Shown here: piece by piece, positions 24,760 to 37,200 of the stretch
Layout of the letters: every line of letters starts with the position of its first letter
Numbering within the stretch: the stretch's first letter is position 1
Origin: Heliocidaris erythrogramma
Taxonomy: Eukaryota > Echinodermata > Echinoidea > Camarodonta > Echinometridae
Reading direction: 5' to 3'
Length of the DNA stretch: 64,000 bases
Assembly (NCBI GenBank): GCA_025617745.1
Contig: CM046866.1
Location: 14,453,725 to 14,517,724, forward strand
Notes under the pieces: model-generated
What the model saw: only the letters and a program-made list of their open reading frames with translations
What the model was told of the DNA's origin: nothing
Database searches by the model: none
Program-made: the position numbers and the translations under genes

Positions 24760-25020
24760 TGTATAGGGTTTAGCACACGTTTCATGAGCACCAAGTCACT
24801 ATAATGAGCACCAATGCACAGTCATCAAGATTGTAATTTCAGAAAATCAAAGCCAGTGTCTGGATAAATAGATGTTAAAGACAATATTGAGACGTAAATA
24901 AAGTTCATTTGAAACATAATTTTCAAGATAATCATTCCTACAATCCTCGTAGGGTTTAGCACACGTTTCATGAGCACCAAGTCACTATAATGAGCACTAA
25001 TGCGCGATTTTGCCCACTTC
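24760..25020. repeat. Inner-arm tandem repeats, right (inverted)
   Basis: About one and a half to two units of the repeat at 19190-20400, in inverse orientation, recognised by ATGAGCACCAAGTCACTATA and AGACGTAAATAAAGTTCATT. Confidence 0.8.
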
Positions 25021-25844
25021 GATGCCCACTATAATAGCCACATGTAATAAGATGGCGCGCGCGCGTGTTGCATGAAGCTCATGAATAATAATGTGTCCGA
25101 CTTGGTGCTCAAATAGTCTCTACCTCTCTGGTATACACGTTAAAAAAAATCTTATTTAAAGATCAGTGCTGACGAAAAAGCAATTATCTATTTCCTACAG
25201 GCCTATTAATAAAACATTTTACGTTTTGTCCAAGAATGGGCCTATGATTTCGTCAGAAATTGAATGCAATTATATTTTATTTTAATAGCATGAAGATAAA
25301 AAATTTAAAAAAATAAACAGTGACTAGGAATATGTAATATTTTGAAAGCGGTCTCACTGACTTTTTTCCCCGGATACATATATAAAAACATATAACTATA
25401 ATCGTCTATGATCATAGGTTCAAGTTATGAGGAAATCATATTCTGGGAAAATCACTGACGGCTTGTGATGAGGATATGGGACGTTACAAGTTCATGACAA
25501 AGTGGCCAATTTGTCTAGTGATTTTCTTTGTTTTCATTAGCTTTCAGTGTCATAAAGATTCATAACTTCATTTTGTTCGATTTTACTCGAACAGAGTCGA
25601 ACTGCTTTATTCTGTTTTGATTTGTCTGGGACCGGACTTGCCGCTGGGAAAATGAAGAGGCACACACACACACACATATCCACCAACACACGTCACACAC
25701 CACACAAATGTTGAGGTCCTTTGAGGTTTCTTCACACTAGACAAGCTAGAGCCCACAGGCTCACAATATTGTGGCAAATCAACGGGAATCGACGGATAAT
25801 AATAAGGCAGCTGTGTAATTTCAACCTTTTTCACGTGTGATTTA

Positions 25845-26022
25845 TTACGTACGTACGTAGTAATTATCACGTACGTACGTACGTAGTAATTATCACGTAC
25901 GTACGTAGTAATTATCACGTACGTACGTAGTAATTATCACGTACGTACGTAGTAATTATCACGTACGTACGTAGTATTATCACGTACGTACGTAGTATTA
26001 TCCCGTACGTACGTAATATTTT
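25845..26022. repeat. Outer-arm minisatellite, right (ACGTACGT units)
   Basis: Eight or so units of TAATTATCACGTACGTACGT, more copies than in the left arm. Confidence 0.85.
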
Positions 26023-26170
26023 TTTTTTTACGTCGTCAGTTTGGCCCTTCCAGGTCTTCGTATTTATATGTGTGTTTAAATTACAAAAAAAATGAACGAC
26101 GACCTGTACTGATCAACAAAGGTCAGAGGAAAGATATTGATGTTGCATGTTGTGTACATAAAGCAACCTG

Positions 26171-26492
26171 GGGTGTTTCATAAAGCTGTTCGTAAAGTTA
26201 CGCACGACTTTACGAATGACTTATATATGACAATCCAAATGGGATGCTTAATTGTTTTTAACTGCATCAACTAAAGTTGAACTGTGCAGATGTAGATTAA
26301 CATTCTTATTATATATAACAAACATTTGTAATGCAAAGTATATTTTTTGCCATTTTTCAATTGAGGTTATCGGAAATACAGTCACACTTTGTTAAAACAT
26401 CAGGACAAACTTTGGGCAGCCTGTCTGGCACTTCATATTCAAGTCGTTCCTAAAGTCATGCGTAACTTTGCGAACAGCTTTATGAAACACCC
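26171..26492. mobile_element. MITE with GTGTTTCATAAAGC terminal inverted repeats
   Basis: Left GGGTGTTTCATAAAGCTGTT and right AACAGCTTTATGAAACACCC are near-exact inverses extending about 45 bases inward (TTACGCA...GACTTTACGAA). No ORF. About 320 bases long. Confidence 0.75.
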
Positions 26493-27542
26493 TCAGTAGG
26501 CGTAAGGCTTTAAATCCTAACCAAGGGACTTGGTAATTTAATTGGTAATTTAATTGGTAATCAATGTCCGGTATATACATTCTGTTTCTCATTCGTTTAC
26601 TATTTTTTTTTTCATTTTAAACTGAGGAAATATTCCTTTTAAATATGAGGATACTTTTTATTTCATTTTATAACATGATATAAAAGACAATAATACAATT
26701 AAATCAAGTTACAAAGAAAGATAATCCATTAATGACAAATGACATTCAAATTAACGAAACAAGTTTAGCTAAGGACAATGAATTGACTCAAACAGGGCCT
26801 AACACTCAGGGAAACATACAGTTGTACTGATATCATTAGACATGTATAAGACAAATAATAGGATAAATTTGAAATGGTTAGAATAATGATAGAATAAGGG
26901 TTATTTGATCGGAAGAGGTGATAATAAATAATATGGAGCGAATTGATGACCGAGAGTGTTAGATTAGAATGAGATAGGGATTGAAGAGAGAGGAAGAGCA
27001 AGAGGGAGATGGATGAGTGCCTTTCCATAAAATGCACTTATTCCTAACCATAATCCAAGAAAAAACAATCTAATCAAGTTTATGAGAATTATCTTCAATA
27101 TCAATTTATTTTAAGTTCAAAATGGTTCATGATACATCCAACCGCTGACTTTTGTCAAACAAAATATGATGTAAAATGGTGTACTATCTTGATCGGACCT
27201 TTAGATCGAAAAAAGAAAGAATCACAAAGAGAGAACTCACAATAACACAAGATGATCATGTCAGGTATGTCGAAGTTCAAACTTGGAAAATGGTGCCACA
27301 ATTCAGTCTGGACAATGTTCACGCCCGGGGATGGAAGCAATTCAATTGTAGGAGCATCATATCATGTTGGTTTCCTTCGGTGGAAACCCTTAACGCAATG
27401 TGCACGCCTACCTGCTGAAAGCGAAAGAAACCTGGGGTTTGTCATTACCACAACTTCCTACAATTTCACAGCAAAGTGCACGGGCTAGCGATTTTACACA
27501 GCTTATTCAGAGACATGTCATGCTATGCGATAATGTGCAAAA
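26493..27542. other. AT-rich, one unassigned ORF
   Basis: An open frame at 27252-27488 (plus, 78 codons, starting MIMSGMSKF) has fairly balanced composition but no recognisable domain or splice context. The rest shows nothing. Confidence 0.3.
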
Positions 27543-27858
27543 AAAAACACCAAAATGATAATACTGATAATAATATCTATTGTAAAATTCGTCTAGTTTT
27601 GATTTCCGTATAAGCCAAAACGCTGGAGGGAGATATGAAATATTAAATTTTAAATAAATATATAATGAAAAATTTCAATAAAAGGGCTAATTTGCGGCTA
27701 AAAAACACCAAAATGATAATACTGATAATAATATCTATTGTAAAATTCGTCTAGTTTTGATTTCCGTATAAGCCAAAACGCTGGAGGGAGATATGAAATA
27801 TTAAATTTTAAATAAATATATAATGAAAAATTTCAATAAAAGGGCTAATTTGCGGCTA
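27543..27858. repeat. 158-bp perfect or near-perfect tandem duplication
   Basis: The block beginning CACCAAAATGATAATACTGA at 27548 recurs at 27706 and continues to GGGCTAATTTGCGGCTA. The two copies look identical, so the event is recent or under gene conversion. Confidence 0.9.
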
Positions 27859-28319
27859 TTTCTTGGGACAAAACACAAAGCCACATGCTGAATAAAGTAA
27901 TATTCTGCAATGCGCATATTGAGAAGATCTATCAACAAAAGCGATGTTGAGCTTTACAACATGCCCTGCTTTTGTAACGAAATTTCTCCTAATAGCTGGG
28001 TGGATTAGGGTCAAATTTTCGATTATCGTGACACGACGGACAAAACCACCATTTATGGTGTGAAGCTTCTTTAGAGTATATAAAATGATATAAGCCAAGG
28101 GACTCTCGTAAAATATGTCCGTAACCATGGTAACAGGCAAATATCCAAGAAATTTAAATTCAGTAGTAATATATTTCTGTCATAATGATAAAGACATGTA
28201 TTCTTGGAAATTCAATAATTAAAAGAAAAAGGAATTCAAATGTAAATAAAAATTGAATTTAGTCCGACCAAGGCAATCCCCCTACATCCCATACTCATGC
28301 TAAAATGCTCTTTCAACAC

Positions 28320-28480
28320 CCCCTTGTGAGGCAGATCTGAGAGACGGACAGACAGGGGACAGAGAGAGACAGAGAGAGGGAGGCAGAGAAACAGAGAGAC
28401 AAAGACAGAGAGAGACAGATACAGAGGCAGAGACAGAAAGAGAGACAAAGAGGCGGGAGGGGGGGGGGGGTGGAGTTGAA
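28320..28480. repeat. GA-rich low-complexity tract
   Basis: AGAGACAGAGAG-type repeats ending in a poly-G run. It generates spurious Ser/Leu-rich minus-strand ORFs. Confidence 0.85.
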
Positions 28481-28789
28481 GTTAAAGTGATGTACTTCTA
28501 TATAATATTCCCCATAATCATAAGTATGACAAAGTAATCTTACCAAAACTAGCCAGCTACAATTTTGTTTTTTTCTGCTTCTTTTGAAACCAGCTTGATA
28601 TCAGGAGTCCTCATTGTTTCCGATTTTAGAAAAAAAATACCCATTTGGACATTATAACAATCATCATCTATGACATGAACTTGATGTTTATATTGGTTTC
28701 GTTTTATGTGATTATGATATGAAAAATATTCATTTTCAGGCGCCTCCATTGTACCTAGAATATTTTAATATTTGACATGAATTAAGAGA

Positions 28790-29720
28790 GAACAGAATTA
28801 TTAGTAACTTGGGAAATCAAATGATTTTTAATAATACTTTGATCCGTTTTGGCCGGAAAACATTTTTTAATAGAAAACTATTTGAGGCGAATATATATCA
28901 AATTAAGCATGTTGTAGATAAAAATGGCCATTTAAGTCCAGTTAGCTATTTCCTACAAAAAGGTCTTGATGCCAAAGATTTATTCTACATTAGTAACATT
29001 TATTAAGCTTTGCCGGTGTATTTGAAAGAGAAAAGGAAAAAAGACGAAGAGATAAATGATACGATCGATTACACGGAATTGATGTATAAAGTAGGCGATA
29101 AAATAATATCATATGAAGGACTGACTTCTGAATTATGTTATAAAATCTTATAATATAAAGGAAACCTTTGCATTCAGACACGCGGAAATAACACATTTAA
29201 ATACTAAGTCTGGAGTTGCGACTTGCTTTTTGACCCCGAGATTATGCACTTTAGATGGAAGTTACGTGAATTTCAGTTTAGATTATTACATAGTATCCTA
29301 TATTGTAATGATAAATTGTATCAGTTTGGTTTTCTATCATCTAACTTATGTTCTTTCTGTGGAAAGGAAATTGAGGTATACAACCACTTGTTTATGAAGT
29401 GTCAATTGGTTTAAAAAAATTGTGGCAAGAATTATGGGGAACAAATGAAATTGATGCACTTAAATACTTTAAAATGGGAGGAAATTTTACTTGGTTTAGA
29501 TGGAAAATCAGAAAAACATATGTACATTAACCACTTAATTATACTCATAAAATATATGATAAAAAATGCGAGATCAAAGGAACGCCCCAAACAAAGAAAG
29601 AAATCTATAATGCATTTTTAGAAAGTAAAGATAATGAACAGAAAAAAGCAATAGCTCGAAATAAGTTAAGTCTACATCTAAAAAAATGGACTTATTTTTA
29701 ATGTTGGACGGAAGGGGGAC
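28790..29720 (+). pseudogene. 3-prime fragment of a non-LTR retrotransposon (LINE) ORF2
   Basis: A decayed C-terminal part of a LINE polyprotein in changing frames. First GNQMIFNNTLIRFGRKTFF ... KNGHLSP (28809-29006), then WKLREFQFRLLHSILYCNDK and the zinc-finger-like LCSFCGKEIEVYNHLFMKC (29223-29414), then INHLIILIKYMIKNARSKE in another frame. This is the post-RT zf-RVT region of L1/Tx1-like LINEs. Several stops and frameshifts; no RT core retained. Ends in an A-rich stretch near 29950, as expected for a 3-prime end. Confidence 0.65.
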
Positions 29721-29989
29721 ATACAAGATAATATTACAAACGGCTTTTAAAAAAAATTATTCATTGTTACAATTGCCCTATATACTTTAATTCGTCACCT
29801 ATGATTTTAATCTATACCTTGTTCAGTTAGTTGTACTATGGTTTATTTATGAACGGCATGCTATGGACTTATATTATTTGTATTGTCTATTGCCATGTTG
29901 AATTGTGTAATCAGTGCTTAATTTGTAATATTCATTTTGAAAATCTGAATCAAGGGATAAAAAAAATATAAACGTATGAATAATTGTGA

Positions 29990-30150
29990 AATGAAAATGA
30001 GAGAAAATATGAGAAAATAATGGTTGTGTAGCTTAAATCAAAGTTCCTCAGAGCTGTTCTCCTTTGAAATTGTTGCTTTCAAAAGGGAGGACAGCTCTGG
30101 GAAACTTTCCACGAGAGTTGCCAAATTTGTTGTTATGCTATTTCCTTACA
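29990..30150 (+). repeat. Fragment of the SINE-like family associated with tRNA-Arg-like heads
   Basis: Shares GAGAAAATAATGGTTG, CTTAAATCAAAGTTCC, AGAGCTG and GGGAGGACAGCTCTGG with the copies near 61600-62110. The tRNA-like head is missing here. Confidence 0.6.
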
Positions 30151-31173
30151 ATTGTATGTAATTATTCTAACATTTACATGCATCTCAAAGCATTCGCTTG
30201 GATCCAGCTGAGGCATGCGGCTTGTCCTTGTTCAAAACTTGGCAACTTGTCAATATCAAGACCCCAATTCTCTTTTCAACTTCTTGAATGATATGGCAGT
30301 ATCATGTTGATTTATCAAAAAGTATGATAATATTATAAGTAAAAATGAATTATGCAGTCATATTTTTTACGATGGTGACGTTATATAATGAGCTCAAATT
30401 AAGACACACAAAAATAAAAGCATCAGAAAATCAATTATAGTATAGTTAAGGCAGTGTTTAACTTCTGTGTTGTGATTAACTCGCTTAATCTTGCGGTGAC
30501 AGCCCTTTAATTCGGAACAGATGTGTAAATCGACTGAGTCACGTGCATGAAGACTTCTCGGTGCTTAAACAGAAACGGACATTATAATTTCTCTCAAACT
30601 TTACTTGACAAAACTGCCTCAATACCTCCGTTTTGTTCGTTAATAATACTTTGTCTAACCCTCAGAAAGGGCTCAAACTGTTGGAAATGTCAAAACTTTT
30701 TGTTCATTGCCTTTTGAGAGTCTACAACCCTGAATCGCTTACTAAACTGGGGACAGGAACTAATGGCAATTGTGACGTTGTGTTTGCGTCATTTTGCGCA
30801 CGGTGCTTTATCAGGGTAGACTTTTATCGTATCCGATGAGTTAAAAGCGCAGGAGGGCACAAGACACGCACAAAGTAAATCTATCTTTATTCACTTCAGG
30901 CTGACGCCCACGGATTTTTCTTTTAAGACATTGAATTTCATAATTATCATGTCCACCAGGAAGGGTTTCACTAGAATTGAAAAAGGTTTAATGTCAAGAC
31001 CCCTCTTATCTCTGACTTGGATCTAAAAACCGAACGCATCTGATCATAGCTTTTCGTGGGAGCCGTTCACTGTAGCAAGAAACTTCCATCAGGAGAGTTG
31101 CGCCTGTACCTCACTTTCCATCTCCGGTTGTTGCATATATTTCATTGGAGGAGAACAAAAGCATAAAGGCAAA
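30151..31173. other. Upstream region of the PLA2 gene
   Basis: Expected to hold the promoter and 5-prime UTR. No certain TATA box. A short ORF at 30633-30839 has no recognisable relatives. Confidence 0.4.
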
Positions 31174-31228
31174 ATGACGATCGATAAAAAGTGGGCGATA
31201 TGTATTGTCTTCACATCCCTTATTGTTG
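31174..31228 (+). CDS. PLA2 exon 1: start and hydrophobic segment
   Basis: Codes MTIDKKWAICIVFTSLIV plus one base. ATG context AAAATGA; donor TTG|GTAAG. Basic residues 5-6 precede the membrane segment. Confidence 0.8.
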
Positions 31229-34200
31229 GTAAGTTAAAGGCGATATTTCTTCTTATTTTTTGTTTCTATATAGAAAAAAAGCTAAACACCTAATCAAGAG
31301 AGAGGGGAGACAGAGACAGAGTGAGAGCGAGAGAAAAAGAGAAAAAGATAGATAGAATGAATTGATGCATTAAGATAAGAAAATGACCGTCATTGCAGTG
31401 CACATACATTTAAGTTTTGCTTTGGAATTATCTACGCCGCATATTAGAAAGTAAATGTCCCACAGGGAGCTAGTTGAGTGCAGAAACAAGGGGGAAGTAA
31501 GGGTCTTCCAAAAAAAAAAAAAAGGGGGGGGGGTAATGAATCTGATATCTTCATCAAAAGGGGAAATTCAAGTTTATACTATCGTCAACGTCTTGGGGAA
31601 ACAGTGCACGTTCCCTTCGCGGGAAGGGTACGTTCCTTTTTGTACCTCAGTAACATTACTCCTACCCCTTTCCATCCGCAGTCCTACCCGGTTCGAACTC
31701 TCTTGCATGGCTTATTTTAAATCTATATTTACCGCACACTAATAAGTAATGATCCAAGTTTCCGCACTAGGGACCATAAGTTGCATGAAACTCAAAGTGC
31801 ACATGGGCAGCCCCTTGAACATTGTAGACATTACAGTGACTGTGTAATGGCATGAAAATGGTAGGTCTGCAATAAAACAATTACTTTGAGTGAACAAGTC
31901 ATCTCTAAAATTAGAATAGAGTGTGAGACATGGACATTGCAAAGACATTTGCCTTTTTAAATTCAGTTCAGTGTTGTTAATTATGAGGTATTGTTATGAA
32001 TTTCAAGTAAGAATCATAAAAAGGGCCTAAAGACCACTACTGATGTAACTGAAATCAAGCGTTTTAAAGTAAAATGTTTAACAGTTTACAAATTCGGTTT
32101 AAATGTTTAATTCTTTTGTAAAACTTTTTTAAAACGTTTAAAACAGCAACATATCATAAAAGACGTTATTGATAAACACGGCTGCAAGACTCTTACATAA
32201 TCATAACAATGTGCAAAGAGAAGTTAAATTCATTTAAAGATTCCATTGATACAGACTGCCATTAGACCCAAAACTATGGTATCTGGGAAAAGCTCCCAGT
32301 GCAAACAATATACCTCTAGTCTGTCCTAATTAAGCATTTCCATTTTTCTGCAAACTCTATTCTTAAGTTAACGCAATCACCAAAGTATACTTCATATCAA
32401 AACATTGCAGTTTAGAAGTATGATTCTAGTCATGTTAGTAGAAATGATGAGGTAACCCCGATACCCCCTCCTCCTCCCGTCTAATTCACACCCTATTTCA
32501 GTTATACCGGTCCGGAAATTATCATCAGTACGTCTAATTTTAAGATAATTATATTTTTGGGAAAGTACTGCAAGCATGTTATAACACCGAGTATGGATTA
32601 AACATGTTAAAACTCGCTGCTGAAGGAATACAGCTCAGGGTGAAAAAGTCATCTCTAAATGTAGAAGATAGATAGAGAAAGAAGGATATGGAATGAGAGG
32701 GAGAGGGAAGAAACATCTGTATATTATTATAAGGTAGTTGAGTAAGGCTAAGGTAGATCACATATTTCATGCTGATTTCATAATGATCTATCGGTGTATT
32801 ACCTACATTACGAACGAACAGAGAAGCAATAGGACTGTGAACGCGCAACGTATTTTGGCTTTAATTTCACTGACCTCGGTTATTAGCGTTTGATAATTTT
32901 TTTTATTGATTACGTAAGAACTCTGATCTAGGCTAATAAAGGAAATCAATATAAGGTCAACCTCGCTAAGAGTTTCAAACATACTTTGACGGTAACTACC
33001 TTTAATAGGCTTAGTAGGCCTAATTCATGTCCTTTTGTTCTTAAAGTTAAAGTGAAGTTTTGGAAAAAGCCAAATTTAATGAGTAAACAAATTGAGTTAA
33101 CAAATTGGAATTAAAAATTATTTCCGTAACTGCTGATACACATTTAACATTTTTAATAATGAAAACATGCCAGAAACAAGTTCGCTCTTGAACACTTGTA
33201 CTTACGAGAAATCCAATGTGTAGCGTTGATGAAAAAAAAAATTGATTAAGAATTTAACTGTCATCAATAATGTTCTCGTTTGCGGATGATTCGCTCATTT
33301 AGTATGCCCCATGGCTTATTTCCATTACCAAATATCTAAAAATATAATCACCAATAGAGAACAGTGTATCTACATGGAAAACAGAATTATCCTGTCTATC
33401 CTGACCTCACATAGCTTTGAAAGCTAACCAAAGAAACCCGATCATAGAATAGATTGTGGGTTGTTCAAAAAAGAATCACCAAATCAATGTCCTTGACCAA
33501 TAAGGTGTTTCACTTTCAGATAATAATGATATGTATATTGAATATTGTCATTCACTCTCAAATGATATAGTCTATATATGTATGTATTATATGTAATTCG
33601 GAGAATAAACTTCTAACCAATATTAAGAATAATACATTGCACGGTGATGATGCCAGCGTACATTAGGTCCAGCCATTGAGGGGCACTGCAAGAGTCATGG
33701 AGGGGCATCCCTCGTAATAAATGGACAAAATGTGGAGAACAAGGCCATCGAGTGATCGAGGGAAGACAGTGATCCCCCTTTTTCGCAATTTGATTTTGGA
33801 TACCCCCTTCACCCATATGACCCCTTTACCACAGTCATACCAACAAGACCGATGCCAGACCGAAAACCGACCGAACAAAAATGACATTGCCACCAATGGC
33901 CAAGAGTCTGTCGGTTTTGAGTCGCTGTGAGGTCGGTTAGGCGGTGTGACTGGGCTATTAGCTACACCACTATGTTAGCGTATACGTAGGTTTTATTTAG
34001 CTTCTAAAAACACACAGTGATTAAATTACTAATTTTACGGTCTCAGCAATGAGTGAGACTCTCTCAAATTCAATTTAAGTCTGTCTAAACAAACTTGACA
34101 AAAAATTGTGAAACTCTGATGAATGGGGTAATCTAGAAGGGATTGATATTCATAAAAATGACCACACGGTCTCAACCCAGCAAGCACTCGCATCATCACA

Positions 34201-37200
34201 CACTATGCATGCACCATTAGCGAATTTTTCACAGTCAATATCATCAGGAATTAAGTGCCATTTGGATAATTCCCAATCATGCTAATAACTGCGTAGGCTA
34301 TATACTTACTAAAAATAAGATGTGCCGTTAGAGGGGGGAAATGTTAAATACAAAGATGTGACGGTCCTTCCCAGTTCTAATGAAAGATGCAATTACATTT
34401 TGGATTAGTGAGCAAATGGGGTGATGGATTATTGAATTATTGAATTATTATTAATAAAAGTGTTATGTACATTAAGACATTCATAAGGGAATCTATAATT
34501 TACAACATTAGTTTCTCTCTCCCCCCCCCCCAAAAAAAAAATTGTTTGTCTTATCTTAACTTACAAAATGGAATAGGGATCTGTTTATCTTATTTTGCCT
34601 TCTTTATTATTTCTATATGACTTGATGTTATATATAATTTATAATTTTCTGATACCAAATGAAAGAATGCACTTTTCATTGTTTATTATTTATTTATTTA
34701 ATGTTTGTAAAATATTAAATAATCTCACATGAAAGTGAATTATTCAGTGATTTGCTTTTTACTCCATCCGTTCATGTGCTATCGGCTTTAAATTATTGAT
34801 GAATCAATTTAGTATTTGCTTTAATTCAACCTTTTAGTTGCAGCGATCGTCGTACCCGTGGTCGTAATGATGCAGAGGTCAGAACCTGGGACTAGCGGGG
34901 TGAATGACCCTTACCTGACCGCTGGACAAGGGGCAGCTCTTACAGGTGAGTAAAGATAGAGGGAATAAAGGCCTCTTTTAAGGACGCAATTAAAGTACGG
35001 ATTAACATCGAAAACACTGGCGGATTAAACGGGGGCACAACTTCCTCCCCCTTAAAACCCATTAAAGTTATTCCTTAAGTAAAATCGAAATCGATCACAT
35101 TTTCCATTCAAAGATTTATAAAACTTGGCTAAGTCAATGATACAAAAGTTATACCAAACCTTTTGGGTCTGTATTAATTTTTTTATAAACCAAACTAGGC
35201 CTAGAGCTGAGTTCAGCTTGACTTTTTAGCCAAATATCCCGACTCAGTAGTGGTTTCAAAATGCTCACCTTTCTAAATAAATACGTAAGTAAACAGATGC
35301 GGAATATGGAACAGTTATTTAACTGAAGAATGTGGGAGTGACCCAAAGGATAAAGAAAATGTAAAATTACTAATAAATAATCAAATGACGTCACTGATTG
35401 AAGTGGAAATTTGAAAGTTATGGTCAATAAAATATGGATTTGAAAGGAGAACGCGTGAAATGACAGCATAATTTTCAAGAAGTCTGTGTGTACAGTTATG
35501 AATCGGATGAGGCATTCACTCATTTCTGTCATGTAATTTATCCTTATATGTTAATTTTTAATGTAACTTTATTATTATCTTCTTTGGACGTTAGCTTCTT
35601 CTCCTTTATTTTCTTTCCATATCTGTTTTATTCCATTTCCCCCTATTTGCCCCTTCAATTTGAGAGCACGTGCCCCTGTGCACCTAGATACGTCATCGCC
35701 TAAGACAAATAAACAACTTCGTCTCATTAGCGTTCTGTCATCGCAAATTTGCATTTGTCATGATTTCATGATTACAGAAAACTATAGAAAAGTCCGAAAT
35801 GCAACAGCCTCGCCTTTCTTTCATCGCAATTTAAAAGATTTCGTGTGTTTTATCGAGAGGTTCCTGAGTCACCTGATCAGGTGCAATATATCGGTGATAT
35901 GCATCCGTGTACGTCACTGAACAGAAACGGTTTTGCGTATGGAGGAAGAACGGCAGGGCATGTACCGACTTCAGAGGGGGCAAAACAGATTTTAGGCAGT
36001 GATAACTTACTTGTTCGAGCTGCCCTACATTTATTGGGAGACTGTTTCTTACTCTGTCAGTAGCGTGGATGCAGGGGATGCACGTGCCCCCTCGTGAATG
36101 GCAAAAATCCCCCCCCCCCCCACACACACACAAAAATATATTTGAAATGGATTGACATATTATTAAATGCGCTCTCATTTTCACTCAAGAAGTACCTTTA
36201 ATCACTACAAAATAATCACAACATCTAACAGTCGCTGAATTCTTCTTACCGCTCTGTGCGTGTGAATGTATAAACCTAGGAGATCCTTATTCTTAACATT
36301 TTATTTTAAAAGAATTTTGAGTCGTCAGGGCTTTTTTTAAAAATGCTATGTATAGATGGCAACGCCACTGGATGATGGATGACAAGGGGAAGCAGATGAT
36401 TACGTGACACAGCATGCGTGACATTTAGACAATGGCCAGCGACAGACAATGGCGGAAGACATTAAAAACCTTTATCTCATGTAAATTTTCCTGTAGTTAA
36501 TTTTCTTTCTGTCAATTTTCTAAATATTAGTTATGTTTACACGTAGTACATAGCATCGATGCTTTGTAAGTCTCGAAACTATTTCCATTGCGTTCAGAAA
36601 GGCAATGTTCGACTTGCTTCTATCATCCACTCGTGACTATTCATCGCTCACTCGCTGCCAAAACAATAATTACTGCGCCACACACGGTGACCCGAGTATA
36701 ATCGGTATGGTCAAAACGCGCGGAAGTTTGTGCACAGGGGTCATATCATGCGAAGTTGCGAGTGAAGATAGCAGCGAGTGAAGCAGCGATTGCGTTCACA
36801 CTACAAATAGTCACAAGCGCGGTGGGTGGTTTCAAACTTAACAAAAATGATGTAAATGATGAAACAATAACTTTAATACTAATGTACGTTGAGAGTCATC
36901 GCTTTAATCACGTTATAATTTCAATAACATTCTTCTTCTTCTGGCAAATATGCAGTGAGAGGCGTAAAAACTGTATATTTTGAAACTTAAGATAGGTATT
37001 CTTTTTTCGATTCAATTCAATCTTTATTGTCCATAAGTTATACATGGAAATATGTTTTGTTCACATGCAATTTACAAGTGTAAATTCGAAAACAGTATAC
37101 AGATCATGTATTTAACAATAACAACATCAACAACAGAATCAATGATCTTAATTGCCTGTTTGTGTACTGTGTTGATATTGAGAAGATATTTAAAAAGTTT

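Larger units (their letters stand above)
18334..26061. mobile_element. 7.7-kb foldback (TU-like) transposon with long inverted repeats
   Basis: The outermost left sequence ACGAAGACCTGGAAGGGCCA is repeated in inverse at the right end (to 26061). Arms of about 0.8-0.9 kb align throughout (18334 to about 19190 against about 25140 to 26061). Flanks GTTTATAT (18326-18333) and ATTTATAT (26062-26069) form an 8-bp target duplication with one mismatch. Each arm has an outer block of ACGTACGT repeats, a unique middle, and an inner block of units of about 200 bases (six or so on the left, about two on the right). This matches the published organisation of sea urchin TU and Drosophila foldback elements. 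The centre (about 20400-24740) carries no recognisable transposase. Confidence 0.75.

Noticed and set aside
25607..25918. 103-codon minus ORF with YVRTYV repeats
   Set aside because: Translation of the ACGTACGT minisatellite and foldback arm.
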